A stretch of DNA of 64,000 nt from the NCBI RefSeq assembly GCF_009720825.1, contig NZ_WNKY01000021.1, forward strand, positions 33,817 through 97,816, given 5' to 3'. Under the pieces are notes generated by a model that ran no database searches, had not been told where the DNA came from, and worked only from the letters and a program-made list of their open reading frames with translations. Below are positions 41,943 to 50,673 of the stretch, piece after piece. A program made the position numbers and the translations under genes. This stretch comes from Duganella radicis (GTDB taxonomy: Bacteria > Pseudomonadota > Gammaproteobacteria > Burkholderiales > Burkholderiaceae_D). Position 1 is the stretch's first letter. Every line of letters starts with the position of its first letter.

Positions 41943-43285
41943 GCTGTCACCGCGATCAGGTTGAGGCGCAGGTCGCGGATGCCGGCCGGCACGTAGATGG
42001 AAATCGACTGCGCTTTGAGCATTTGTTCGTACAACATGCCTTTGCCCTCCAATGCGAAGTAGTAGGTGTCTGGTTGAACAGGAATCGCGGCCGGCACTTG
42101 CGGCGCGTGGGTGAGCTTCACGCCGGGCATGGCCGATAGCACGCATTTCTCCACATCGTCCGGTGCGCCGACCTTGACGCGCAGCGGCACCACTTCCACC
42201 AGTTCCAGCGCCGGCAGCGAGGCGCTGACCGCCAGGTACAGCGTGGTGCGCTGGTCGATCTTGCCCGAATCGAGCTTGCCGAGGTGATAGCTTGGCTTGT
42301 CCTCGCTGAGCGATATGGAGAAGTATTTGGTGGAGATGACGGTGTCCAGCAGGTCGCGGAGGATGTGGTCCAGCGCGGAGAAACAGGAGGCGGGATCATC
42401 GTGTTGGTAGCTGGGCAGGTCGATCAGCGCGTACTGCTTGGAGTAGGTCATCATGGCCCCTGCCAGCGATAGCAGCGATTCGAACAGGCGCTCCGGATGT
42501 AGCTCCGGATTGCGCACGTAGTGCATCAGCGCCGCCGCCGAGGTGCTGACGGTGTGCAGCAGCCAGAAGGAAGACACGTCGCCGGAACGGAATTCGATCA
42601 CGTTGCGGCTGGGCTCACGCATGTGCCCTTGCAGCGAATTCACCTTGGCCTGCAACGCGTCCAGCAGCCGGTCCAGCAATGCCTTGAGCGCCGGCGCGCT
42701 GGCGATGGCCAGACTTGGAGGGAAGAAGCTGGCATCTGGCTCGAAACCACCGGTGACCACACGCCGCAGCCGCATCACCGGCACGCATTCGAATGCGCCC
42801 AGCGGTTCCAGATCAGACAGCAGCCGCACGGCGCTTTTCAGGAAACTGACATCGGCGCCGACGGCTTGCGTGTACAGGTCCGCCGTCTCCTTGCTGGACT
42901 GGAGGTAGCGTGCCCCCGTGTGCTGCTCGCCATGTGCCGCTGCGTTCTGACCTCCCGGCGCCAGCGAGGGCAGGGCGGCATGCCACGTCACTTCCATCAC
43001 GCTGGCGGGGATGCGCGACAGGTCGACCGCCGGCGGCAGAGGCACGCTTGCCGGCGCATCGACGATTTCACCATCGCGGAAAATCAGCGATAGCGCTTCC
43101 AGCCGCAGCTTGCCGGCCTTGAGCGCATCGTAGTCCCAGGCGATTCCTCGCACGCCCCACAGGTAGGGATGCAGAGCCTGCGCCGTCTGCCGCAGGCGCG
43201 CTTCGTGATAGCAGTCCTGCTGCTGGAAGTGCTGCGGACGCAGAAACAGGCCTTCTCCCCACAGTACCTTGGATGGAATGCTCAT
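41939..43285 (-). CDS. tssK: T6SS baseplate protein TssK
   Basis: 448 aa. N-terminus VLWGEGLFLRPQHFQQQDCYHE is the TssK signature, followed by the VasE-type middle. The C-terminal YYFALEGKGMLYEQMLKAQSISIYVPAGI block is also typical. TssK trimers connect the TssEFG wedge to the TssLM membrane complex. Its normal contact, TssFG, is not encoded in this cluster. It is first in the tssKL operon and divergent from the lipoprotein gene; the 167-bp gap carries a CGTTC-CATTA-GAACG inverted repeat at 43306-43320. Confidence 0.95.
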   Translation of the reverse strand: MSIPSKVLWGEGLFLRPQHFQQQDCYHEARLRQTAQALHPYLWGVRGIAWDYDALKAGKLRLEALSLIFRDGEIVDAPASVPLPPAVDLSRIPASVMEVTWHAALPSLAPGGQNAAAHGEQHTGARYLQSSKETADLYTQAVGADVSFLKSAVRLLSDLEPLGAFECVPVMRLRRVVTGGFEPDASFFPPSLAIASAPALKALLDRLLDALQAKVNSLQGHMREPSRNVIEFRSGDVSSFWLLHTVSTSAAALMHYVRNPELHPERLFESLLSLAGAMMTYSKQYALIDLPSYQHDDPASCFSALDHILRDLLDTVISTKYFSISLSEDKPSYHLGKLDSGKIDQRTTLYLAVSASLPALELVEVVPLRVKVGAPDDVEKCVLSAMPGVKLTHAPQVPAAIPVQPDTYYFALEGKGMLYEQMLKAQSISIYVPAGIRDLRLNLIAVTA

Positions 43286-43452
43286 GGCTTCTCCCGGTTG
43301 ATGGACGTTCCATTAGAACGAAAGCGGTGCGTGCGCTGTTTGCGTCGGCGCAAGCAAAGAGAAAAGAAGCCGCAGCTTGAGTAAGCGCAATCGCTGCAAA
43401 AAGCATTCATGAATAATGGCCTTCCCGACTGGTTACGCAAAAGGAGAAACCA

Positions 43453-44058
43453 ATGAGCATGACAAGAACATGGCTGCCTTGCGTAGCCAGCCTGCTGTTG
43501 CTGTCGGCCTGCGTCACCGATGGCGCCAGCGTCCGCGCCGAAAAGCCGCAAGCCGCAACGCTGGACCGCGCGCTGGCCGATGCCGACGCCGCACTGGCAG
43601 CAGGTCAAACCGACAAGGCGCAGAGTATTCTGAAAACCGCCGCCACCAACCACCCCACCGACAAGACGCCGTGGCTGCACATGGCGCAGATAAAGTTCGA
43701 CCGCGCCAGCTACGGCGAAGCGATCATGAATGCGCTGGAAGCGTTGCAGCGCGATCCCAACGACAAACTGGGAAACAGCATCGTCGCCGTCAGCGGCTTG
43801 CGTCTGTCGACCAAGGCGCTGGCGGACCTGAGCCAGCAGAACAACCTGAATGGCTCGTTGCGTTCCGAAGCGCAGGACCTTGCCAGGCTACTGCGCACCA
43901 GCCTCGGCGAAGAAGTGCTGGTGCCGGGGGCGAATGCGCCGCGCAAGGCTATCCCTGCGCCGGTGCCAGCGAAGAAAGGCGCCACCGCCGCCAACGGCCA
44001 GTCGTCCAAGACCAACAACCAGACCAACAACAGCGATCCGTTCGGCGGATTGAAATAA
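43453..44058 (+). CDS. TPR-type lipoprotein of the T6SS cluster
   Basis: 201 aa. AAGGAG precedes the ATG at 43453. Lipobox LLLSAC with Cys20 gives a lipoprotein. Residues 35-135 form tetratricopeptide helices (ADADAALAAGQTDKAQSILK, PWLHMAQIKFDRASYGEAIM). The end is a Pro/Ala/Asn low-complexity tail. It is not TssJ, which has a transthyretin-like fold. A TPR protein in the same place upstream of tssB is known in Acinetobacter and Burkholderia clusters (AsaA/TslA, placing the apparatus); assignment here is tentative. It leads the forward operon. Confidence 0.75.
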   Translation: MSMTRTWLPCVASLLLLSACVTDGASVRAEKPQAATLDRALADADAALAAGQTDKAQSILKTAATNHPTDKTPWLHMAQIKFDRASYGEAIMNALEALQRDPNDKLGNSIVAVSGLRLSTKALADLSQQNNLNGSLRSEAQDLARLLRTSLGEEVLVPGANAPRKAIPAPVPAKKGATAANGQSSKTNNQTNNSDPFGGLK

Positions 44059-44067
44059 GGAGCTCGT

Positions 44068-44568
44068 ATGGCTAACGGCGACAGTATTCAAAAGCGCTTG
44101 ACCAAAGTACGTCCTCCGCGCGTGCAGATGACCTACGACGTGGAGATCGGCGACGCGATGGAAAACAAGGAGCTGCCCTTCGTGGTTGGCGTGGTCGGTG
44201 ATTTCGGCGGCAATTCGGAGGCGGAGAAAAAGCGCCTGAAAGACCGAAAGTTCGTCAGCATCGACAGCGGCAACTTCGACGAGGTGCTGGGCGGCGTGGC
44301 GCCGGTGGCGCGCTTCCAGGTGCCGAATCAGCTCAGCAACGATGACAGTAGCTTCAACGTGGAGCTGCGCTTCAATACCATGGACGACTTCCGCCCCGAG
44401 TCGGTGGTGCGGCAGGTGGAGCCGCTGGCCAAACTGCTGGAGGCACGCGGCAAGCTGGCTGACCTGCGCAACAAGCTGGCGGGCAATGACAAGCTGGAAG
44501 ACATCCTGAGCGATGTGCTGACCAACACCGACAAACTGGCCAGCCTGAAAACGGCCAAGGGGAACTGA
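44068..44568 (+). CDS. tssB: T6SS sheath small subunit TssB
   Basis: 166 aa. SIQKRLTKVRPPRVQMTYDVEIGDAMENKELPFVVGVVGDF is typical of TssB/VipA, followed by FNTMDDFRPESVV and the C-terminal LADLRNKLAGNDKLEDILSDVL. With TssC it forms the contractile sheath in the cytosol. 9 bp after the lipoprotein gene and 1 bp before tssC. Confidence 0.97.
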   Translation: MANGDSIQKRLTKVRPPRVQMTYDVEIGDAMENKELPFVVGVVGDFGGNSEAEKKRLKDRKFVSIDSGNFDEVLGGVAPVARFQVPNQLSNDDSSFNVELRFNTMDDFRPESVVRQVEPLAKLLEARGKLADLRNKLAGNDKLEDILSDVLTNTDKLASLKTAKGN

Positions 44569-44569
44569 C

Positions 44570-46054
44570 ATGTCCGCACAACTGAATCCGGTGCAGGAAG
44601 CCCTGACCATCGACGGCGCCAGCCTGCTGGACCAGATTGTCGAAGAAAGCAAGGTGGCCAAATCCAGCGTGGAGCACGAGCGCGCCAAGGACATCATCAC
44701 GGAGCTGGTGAGTCAGGTTCTGGAGGGCACGGTGGTGGTCTCCAACAATTTGTCGGCAACGCTGGATGCGCGCGTGGCAGAGCTGGATCGGCTGATCTCC
44801 AGCCAATTGAGCGCCATCATGCACGCGCCGGCGTTCCAGAAGCTGGAGCAAAGCTGGACCGGTCTGCATTATCTGGTGAAGAATTCCGCTACCGGCCAGG
44901 GACTCAAGATCCGCATGCTCAACGCCACCAAGCGTGAACTGGTGAAGGACTTCCAGTCGGCGCTGGAGTTCGATCAGAGCGCCATGTTCAAGAAGATCTA
45001 CGAAGAGGAATTCGGCACCTTCGGCGGCGCGCCATATGCCGCGCTGCTGGGCGACTTCGAAATCTCGCGCCAGCCGGAAGACATGTACTTCATCGAGCAG
45101 ATGTCGCACGTGGCGGCGGCTTCGCACGCGCCGTTCATCGCCTCCGCTTCTCCCGAGCTGTTTGGGCTGGAAGGCTACGGCGACCTGTCCAAACCACGCG
45201 ACCTGTCCAAGGTATTCGACACCGTGGAATACGCCAAATGGAAGGCCTTTCGCGAGTCCGAAGATTCGCGTTACGTCGGCCTGACGCTACCGCGCTTCCT
45301 CGGCCGCCTGCCATTCAACCCGGTGGACGGCACCACGGTGGAAGGCTTCAACTTTGTCGAGGAAGTGGATGGTACCGACCATCAGAAGTACCTGTGGTGC
45401 AACGCCGCCTACGCCTTCGGCGCCAAACTGACCAAAGCCTTCGACGATTTTGGCTGGTGCGCGGCGATTCGCGGCGTGGAGGGCGGCGGTCTGGTGGACG
45501 ATCTGCCTACCCACACCTTCAAGACCGACGAGGGCGAAGTGGCGCTCAAGTGCCCGACCGAAGTCGCCATCACCGACCGCCGCGAGAAAGAACTGAGCGA
45601 TCTGGGCTTTATCTCGCTGGTCCACTGCAAAAACACCGCCTATGCCGCTTTCTTTGGCGCGCAATCGGCGCAGAAGGCGCGCAAGTACAACTCGGAAGCG
45701 GCCAACGCCAACGCCGTGCTGTCGTCGCAGCTGCAATACATCTTTGCCGTATCGCGCATCGCCCACTACATGAAGGCCATGATGCGTGACAAGGTGGGCA
45801 GCTTCGCTTCGGCCTCCAACGTCGAAGACTTCCTGAACCGCTGGCTGATGAAGTACGTCTTGTTGGACGATAACGCCAGCCAGGAACAGAAAGCCCAGTT
45901 CCCGTTGCGGGAAGCCTCGGTGCAAGTGCACGAGGTGGCGGGGCGGCCGGGCGTGTTCCGCGCCGTGTCCTTCCTGCGTCCGCACTTCCAGTTGGACGAA
46001 CTCTCCGTTTCCCTCCGTCTGGTCGCGGAGTTGCCGCAATCGACCAACTACTGA
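44570..46054 (+). CDS. tssC: T6SS sheath large subunit TssC
   Basis: 494 aa, full length. Visible: SWTGLHYLVKNS, EEEFGTFGGAPYAALLGDFEISR, FIASASPELFGLEGYGDL, LPRFLGRLPF and the C-terminal RPHFQLDELSVSLRLVAELP. TssC is the second sheath protein and is recycled by ClpV, which binds the TssB/TssC N-terminal helix. Confidence 0.97.
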   Translation: MSAQLNPVQEALTIDGASLLDQIVEESKVAKSSVEHERAKDIITELVSQVLEGTVVVSNNLSATLDARVAELDRLISSQLSAIMHAPAFQKLEQSWTGLHYLVKNSATGQGLKIRMLNATKRELVKDFQSALEFDQSAMFKKIYEEEFGTFGGAPYAALLGDFEISRQPEDMYFIEQMSHVAAASHAPFIASASPELFGLEGYGDLSKPRDLSKVFDTVEYAKWKAFRESEDSRYVGLTLPRFLGRLPFNPVDGTTVEGFNFVEEVDGTDHQKYLWCNAAYAFGAKLTKAFDDFGWCAAIRGVEGGGLVDDLPTHTFKTDEGEVALKCPTEVAITDRREKELSDLGFISLVHCKNTAYAAFFGAQSAQKARKYNSEAANANAVLSSQLQYIFAVSRIAHYMKAMMRDKVGSFASASNVEDFLNRWLMKYVLLDDNASQEQKAQFPLREASVQVHEVAGRPGVFRAVSFLRPHFQLDELSVSLRLVAELPQSTNY

Positions 46055-46081
46055 TCCCCCAACAATTTAGAGGAGCATGCA

Positions 46082-46573
46082 ATGGCAATCGACGTTTATC
46101 TGTACATTGATGGCATCAAGGGCGAGTCCAATGACGACCGTCACAAGGACTGGATCGAATGCCGGTCGGTCAGCTTCGGCGTGGAGCAGCCCAAGTCCGC
46201 CACCGCCTCCACCGGCGGCGGCCACACGGCGGAGCGTTGCGAGCATCGCGACATCGTGATCTCCAAGCTGGCCGACTTGTCCTCGCCCATCCTGCTGCAA
46301 ACCTGTTCCGCCGGCCGCACCATCCCCAAGGCCAGGTTCGAATTCATGCGCGCGGATGCCCAGGGCGAGCGCGTTAAATACTACGAGATCGAAATCGAGA
46401 ATGTGCTGATCGGCGCCGTTTCGCCGGCGGTGGAAGAGGGCGACATCCTGAGCGAGGACGTGGCCTTCAAATTCTCGAAGATCAAATGGAAATACACGCA
46501 GCAGAAAATCAGCGGCGGCGCCGGCGGCAATACCTCCGGTGGCTGGGATCTGTCCACCAACCGCATCGTTTGA
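46082..46573 (+). CDS. hcp: T6SS tube protein Hcp (TssD)
   Basis: 163 aa. MAIDVYLYIDGIKGESNDD, then CEHRDIVISKLADLSSPILLQTCSAGRTI and EIEIENVLIGAVSP, the Hcp beta-barrel. Hexamers stack into the inner tube and are secreted. GAGGAG lies upstream of the ATG. An intrinsic terminator follows at 46628. No extended C-terminal toxin domain is fused. Confidence 0.97.
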   Translation: MAIDVYLYIDGIKGESNDDRHKDWIECRSVSFGVEQPKSATASTGGGHTAERCEHRDIVISKLADLSSPILLQTCSAGRTIPKARFEFMRADAQGERVKYYEIEIENVLIGAVSPAVEEGDILSEDVAFKFSKIKWKYTQQKISGGAGGNTSGGWDLSTNRIV

Positions 46574-46627
46574 TCACTCCCCAGCGCCCGCGTTGGTCTT
46601 CGTGGCGAACCCCCGCGGCGCGCTTTT

Positions 46628-46659
46628 AGCCAGGCCTTGGCATGGGCCTGGCTCTTTTT
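46628..46659 (+). terminator. intrinsic terminator between hcp and tssE
   Basis: AGCCAGGCC (46628-46636) pairs perfectly with GGCCTGGCT (46645-46653), loop TTGGCATG, then CTTTTT. It covers the upstream ATG at 46642, so that ATG is an unlikely start for tssE. It should make hcp mRNA more abundant than the downstream genes. Confidence 0.85.
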
Positions 46660-46671
46660 CGAAAGCATGGC

Positions 46672-47133
46672 ATGAATGGCTTTACTCCCGGCCTGCTGGA
46701 CCGTTTGCTCGGCGATGTCGTGACGAACATGTCGCTGGAACAGCTCAAGGACTGTGTTGCGCGCGATCTGGAAGATCTGCTGAACACCCGCTGCGCGTTG
46801 TCGGAAACGATGATGCGCGCCTATCCCGAATGCGCCCGCTCCATCGCCAATTACGGCCTGCTGGACTTTGCCGGCATGTGCATGAACAGCAGTGAAGATC
46901 GTTTCCACGTGTGCGCCGCCATGAAGGCCACCATCGAACGTCATGAACCGCGCCTGCGCAACGTGCAGGCTCGCATCGAACATGAACCCGGCGCCATCAA
47001 CCGCGTGCGCTTCGCCATCTACGGCACGCTGGCCGGACTGCCTTACACCGAAGCCGTCAGCTTTGACGCGGTGCTGCAACCGTCATCGCTGCAATACTCG
47101 ATCAATCGCAGCGCACGCGGAGGTCGTAAATGA
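46672..47133 (+). CDS. tssE: T6SS baseplate protein TssE
   Basis: 153 aa from the ATG at 46672. The longer start at 46642 sits in the terminator hairpin. GFTPGLLDRLLGDV, LKDCVARDLEDLLNTR and SIANYGLLDFAGMCMNS match TssE, the gp25-like wedge protein that starts sheath growth. The C-terminal RFAIYGTLAGLPYTEAVSFDAVLQPSSLQY is also typical. The stop overlaps the tssH start (ATGA). In most clusters tssF and tssG stand at this place; here they are absent. Confidence 0.92.
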   Translation: MNGFTPGLLDRLLGDVVTNMSLEQLKDCVARDLEDLLNTRCALSETMMRAYPECARSIANYGLLDFAGMCMNSSEDRFHVCAAMKATIERHEPRLRNVQARIEHEPGAINRVRFAIYGTLAGLPYTEAVSFDAVLQPSSLQYSINRSARGGRK

Positions 47134-49706
47134 ATCTGAAATCGCTGATCGGAAAATTGAATGAGACTTCCCGCCAGGCCGCTACCCGTGCCGCCAGCAT
47201 CTGCGTGGCGCTGGGCCAGCACGAGATGGAGATAGAACACCTGTTCCTGGCATTGCTGGAGCAGGAGCGCAGCGACGTGGTGTTGATCGCCCGCCAGTGT
47301 GGCCTGAACCTGGAAGCGCTGGAAGCGGACCTGCATCAGGAGATCAGCCAGTTCAGGAATGGCAGCACACGCACCCCGGTGTTTTCGCGCCAGTTGCCGT
47401 TGCTGCTGGAACATGCCTGGCTGATTGCCTCTCTGGCGACGCCGCCGGGAGAGATCCGCAGCGCGCATCTGCTGGTGGCGCTGCTGACGGAACCGGAGCT
47501 GGAACAACTGGCGCTGCGCGCCTCGCAGCAGTTTGCAAAAATCCCCATCGACGAAGTCAAACACAAACTGGAGAAATACACGCATGGCTCGCAGGAAGAA
47601 ACGGCCGCAGCCCCTGCAACCTCCGCCGCCCCGGTTGCCCATGTGGCGCGCACGGCGGCGCTGGACCAATACACCACGAGTCTGACCCGGTTGGCGCGCG
47701 ACGGCAAGCTCGATCCCGTCATCGGCCGCGAAGTGGAAATCCGCCAGATGGTGGACATCCTGCTGCGCCGCCGCCAGAATAATCCTATCCTGACCGGCGA
47801 GGCCGGTGTCGGCAAGACCGCCGTGGTGGAAGGCCTGGCGTTGCGCGTGGCAGCTGGCGACGTGCCGTCCGCATTGAAAGAGGTGGAAATCCGTTCGCTG
47901 GACATGGGCCTGTTGCAAGCTGGCGCCAGCGTCAAGGGCGAGTTCGAAAACCGCCTCAAAAACGTCATCGATGAAGTGAAGCAAAGCCCGCGTGCCATCA
48001 TCCTGTTCATCGACGAGGCGCACACCATGATCGGCGCCGGCGGCACGGCGGGCCAGAACGACGCCGCCAATCTGCTCAAGCCCGCGTTGGCGCGTGGCGA
48101 ATTGCGCACCATCGCCGCCACGACGTGGAGCGAATACAAGAAGTACTTCGAGAAGGATGCCGCATTGGCGCGGCGCTTCCAGGTTGTCAAGATCGAAGAG
48201 CCGGCCGAGGATATCGCCAGCGCCATGCTGCGCGCGATGGCGTCGCTGATGGAGCAGCACTTCGGCGTGCGCATTCGCGATGAAGCCGTGACCCAGGCGG
48301 TGCGCCTTTCGCATCGCTACATCAGTGGGCGCCAGTTGCCGGACAAGGCGGTCAGCGTCCTCGATACGGCCTGCGCCCGCGTGGCGCTGGGACAAAGCGG
48401 CACACCGGCCTTGTTGGAAGACGCGGCCCGGCAGATGGAGCGCATCGCCGCTGAAATCACCGCCTTGCAACGTGAGGAGGGCAGCACAGCGCTGCATCAG
48501 CGCATGCAGCAGCTACAGGCATCGCATGCGGCTTTCATGGAAGAACATGCGCAGTACGTCGAACGCTGGCAGCGCGAGCAGGCCATCGTTGCCGCCATCA
48601 CGCGCCAGTGGGCGGATGCCAATGGCGCTAACGAAGTGCGCGCGCTGAAAGAAGAACTGGCGGCACTGCAAGGCGAAGCGCCGATGGTGCCGCTGGAAGT
48701 CGACGGTGCCGCCGTTGCCGCCATCGTCTCCGGCTGGACCGGCATCCCGCTGGGGAAAATGGTGAAGGATGAAATCCGCACCGTGCTGTCGCTGCAAGAC
48801 GCGCTGCAAGCGCGCATCCTCGGGCAGGAACATGCCGTCGCTGCCGTGGCGCAGCGCGTGCGCACGGCGCGCGCCAATCTCGATGATCCGAACAAGCCGA
48901 AGGGCGTGTTCCTGTTCGTCGGTCCGTCCGGCGTCGGCAAGACCGAAACCGCATTGGCGCTGGCCGATCTGCTGTACGGCGGCGAGCGCAAACTCATCAC
49001 CATCAACATGAGCGAGTACCAGGAAGCGCATAGTGTCTCCGGCCTGAAAGGCTCGCCGCCGGGTTACGTCGGGTATGGCCAGGGCGGCGTGCTGACCGAG
49101 GCGGTGCGCCGCAATCCTTACAGCGTGGTGCTGCTGGACGAAATCGAGAAAGCTCACCCGGACGTGATCGAGTTATTTTTCCAGGTGTTCGACAAGGGCG
49201 TGATGGACGATGCCGAAGGCCGCGAGATCGACTTCCGCAACACCATCATCATCGCCACTTCCAACGCCGGTTCGTCCGCCATCATGCAGGCTTGCCTGAA
49301 CAAGGAGGCGCCGCCGGAGCCGGAACAACTGGAAGCGCTGCTACGCCCCCAACTGGTCAAACACTTCAAGCCAGCCTTTCTCGGCCGAGTAAAAGTAGCA
49401 CCGTACTATCCGATACCTGATGCGGTGCTGGCGCAGATCATCACGCTGAAACTGGCGCGCATCGCGCAGCGCATCCAGCAGAACCATCACGCGGACTTCA
49501 GCTGGGAGCCATCGCTGGTGGAGGCCGTTCTGGCGCGCTGCAACGAGGTCGACTCCGGCGCGCGCAATGTCGACCATATCCTCAGCGGCACGCTGTTGCC
49601 CGAAATCGCGCAGGCGGTGCTGGAGAAGATGGCGCAGGAGCAGGGCGTCAGCCGCATCAAGGTCAGCGCCAACAGCAAAGGCCAGTTCAAATACATCGTC
49701 AAATAG
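47130..49706 (+). CDS. tssH: T6SS ATPase ClpV (TssH)
   Basis: 858 aa. N-terminal Clp repeats (about residues 10-140) bind the sheath; the first AAA module has GEAGVGKT at 223-230 and FIDEAHTM; the second has GPSGVGKT at 598-605 and LLDEIEKAHPDVIELFFQVFDKG. A middle coiled-coil lies around 430-500. ClpV unfolds contracted TssBC for reuse. It is translationally coupled to tssE and followed 9 bp later by tssA. Confidence 0.96.
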   Translation: MNLKSLIGKLNETSRQAATRAASICVALGQHEMEIEHLFLALLEQERSDVVLIARQCGLNLEALEADLHQEISQFRNGSTRTPVFSRQLPLLLEHAWLIASLATPPGEIRSAHLLVALLTEPELEQLALRASQQFAKIPIDEVKHKLEKYTHGSQEETAAAPATSAAPVAHVARTAALDQYTTSLTRLARDGKLDPVIGREVEIRQMVDILLRRRQNNPILTGEAGVGKTAVVEGLALRVAAGDVPSALKEVEIRSLDMGLLQAGASVKGEFENRLKNVIDEVKQSPRAIILFIDEAHTMIGAGGTAGQNDAANLLKPALARGELRTIAATTWSEYKKYFEKDAALARRFQVVKIEEPAEDIASAMLRAMASLMEQHFGVRIRDEAVTQAVRLSHRYISGRQLPDKAVSVLDTACARVALGQSGTPALLEDAARQMERIAAEITALQREEGSTALHQRMQQLQASHAAFMEEHAQYVERWQREQAIVAAITRQWADANGANEVRALKEELAALQGEAPMVPLEVDGAAVAAIVSGWTGIPLGKMVKDEIRTVLSLQDALQARILGQEHAVAAVAQRVRTARANLDDPNKPKGVFLFVGPSGVGKTETALALADLLYGGERKLITINMSEYQEAHSVSGLKGSPPGYVGYGQGGVLTEAVRRNPYSVVLLDEIEKAHPDVIELFFQVFDKGVMDDAEGREIDFRNTIIIATSNAGSSAIMQACLNKEAPPEPEQLEALLRPQLVKHFKPAFLGRVKVAPYYPIPDAVLAQIITLKLARIAQRIQQNHHADFSWEPSLVEAVLARCNEVDSGARNVDHILSGTLLPEIAQAVLEKMAQEQGVSRIKVSANSKGQFKYIVK

Positions 49707-49715
49707 GAGCGCGCC

Positions 49716-50570
49716 ATGCTCAGTATCGAACAACTGCTGCAACCGGTCAGCGCGGAGCAGCGCTGCGGCGAGGATCTCTCGTTCAGCAACGAGATCGACG
49801 ACATCGACCAGGCGCGCCAGCATGACGATCCCACGCTCGATCAAGGCGAATGGCAGACGGCGTTGAAGGAAGCCGACTGGCAGTTCGTCGCCAATCGCTG
49901 CGCGCAGCTGATCGCCACCCGCAGCAAGGATTTGCGCTTGGCCGCCTGGCTGGCCGAAGCCCTCGCCAAGACACAAGGCCTGCGCGGCCTCGGCGAGGGT
50001 TTCGCGCTGCTGGCGGGATTGTGCGAAAAGTACTGGACCGATTTGTATCCCCTGGTCGATGACGGCGACTATGAACGGCGCATCGGCAACCTGTTCTGGC
50101 TGCTCGCGCGCACGCCCGCGCTGGTGCGGGAATGCCCCTCGCCGGCGTTGGCCGATGCTGAATCCTGTCTCGCCGGGCTGATTCAATTGGAGCGCGTGGT
50201 AGATACGCAACTGGGCGCTGACGGCCCCGGTTTCGCGGCTGCCAGGGATGCCTTGCAATCGGTGATCCGCAAGCTCGCGCCGGCGAGGCAGTTTGCCGTG
50301 CTGGCCGACAGTGGTCAGGCCACTATTGGTAGCGTTGATGTAGCGCCGGGCGGTGCCCTGCAAAATCGCGCGCAGGCCTTGCAGCAACTGCGTGCAATCG
50401 CGGATTTCTTCCACCGTACCGAGCCGCATAGCCCGGTCGCCTACCTCGCTGAGCGGGCGGCCAACTGGGGCGACATGCCGTTGCATGTCTGGCTGCGCGC
50501 CGTTATCAAGGATCAGGCCGCCATCGCCGGCCTGGAGGATTTGCTCGGGGCAACTGCCGGGCCGGAGTGA
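49716..50570 (+). CDS. tssA: T6SS protein TssA (short form)
   Basis: 284 aa. N-terminal ImpA domain: DDPTLDQGEWQTALKEADWQFVANRCAQLIATRSKDLRLAAWLAEAL, then GFALLAGLCEKYWTDLYPLVDDGDYERRIGNLFWL. The C-terminal part (SPVAYLAERAANWGDMPLHVWLRAVIKD) is short, so it lacks the large extension of the capping TssA type. TssA works in priming and in finishing sheath assembly. It is the last T6SS gene here and is followed by an MCP. No vgrG, PAAR or effector gene follows. Confidence 0.92.
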   Translation: MLSIEQLLQPVSAEQRCGEDLSFSNEIDDIDQARQHDDPTLDQGEWQTALKEADWQFVANRCAQLIATRSKDLRLAAWLAEALAKTQGLRGLGEGFALLAGLCEKYWTDLYPLVDDGDYERRIGNLFWLLARTPALVRECPSPALADAESCLAGLIQLERVVDTQLGADGPGFAAARDALQSVIRKLAPARQFAVLADSGQATIGSVDVAPGGALQNRAQALQQLRAIADFFHRTEPHSPVAYLAERAANWGDMPLHVWLRAVIKDQAAIAGLEDLLGATAGPE

Positions 50571-50673
50571 TTGCTGCGCCGCAGCGTAAAAAGTTTCTTT
50601 TGAAATTATAGATTGTGAACAAATAGTGCTAGCATGAACTGGACAATCCAGACTTTTAGCCAGGGAGTTAGTC

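Noticed and set aside
43286..43452. Sigma-54 promoter for the T6SS operon
   Set aside because: TGG...GC-like pieces are present but no TGGCAC-N5-TTGC spacing could be found.
46642..46671. Upstream start for tssE
   Set aside because: Lies within the terminator loop and has no ribosome-binding site; family alignment begins near 46672.
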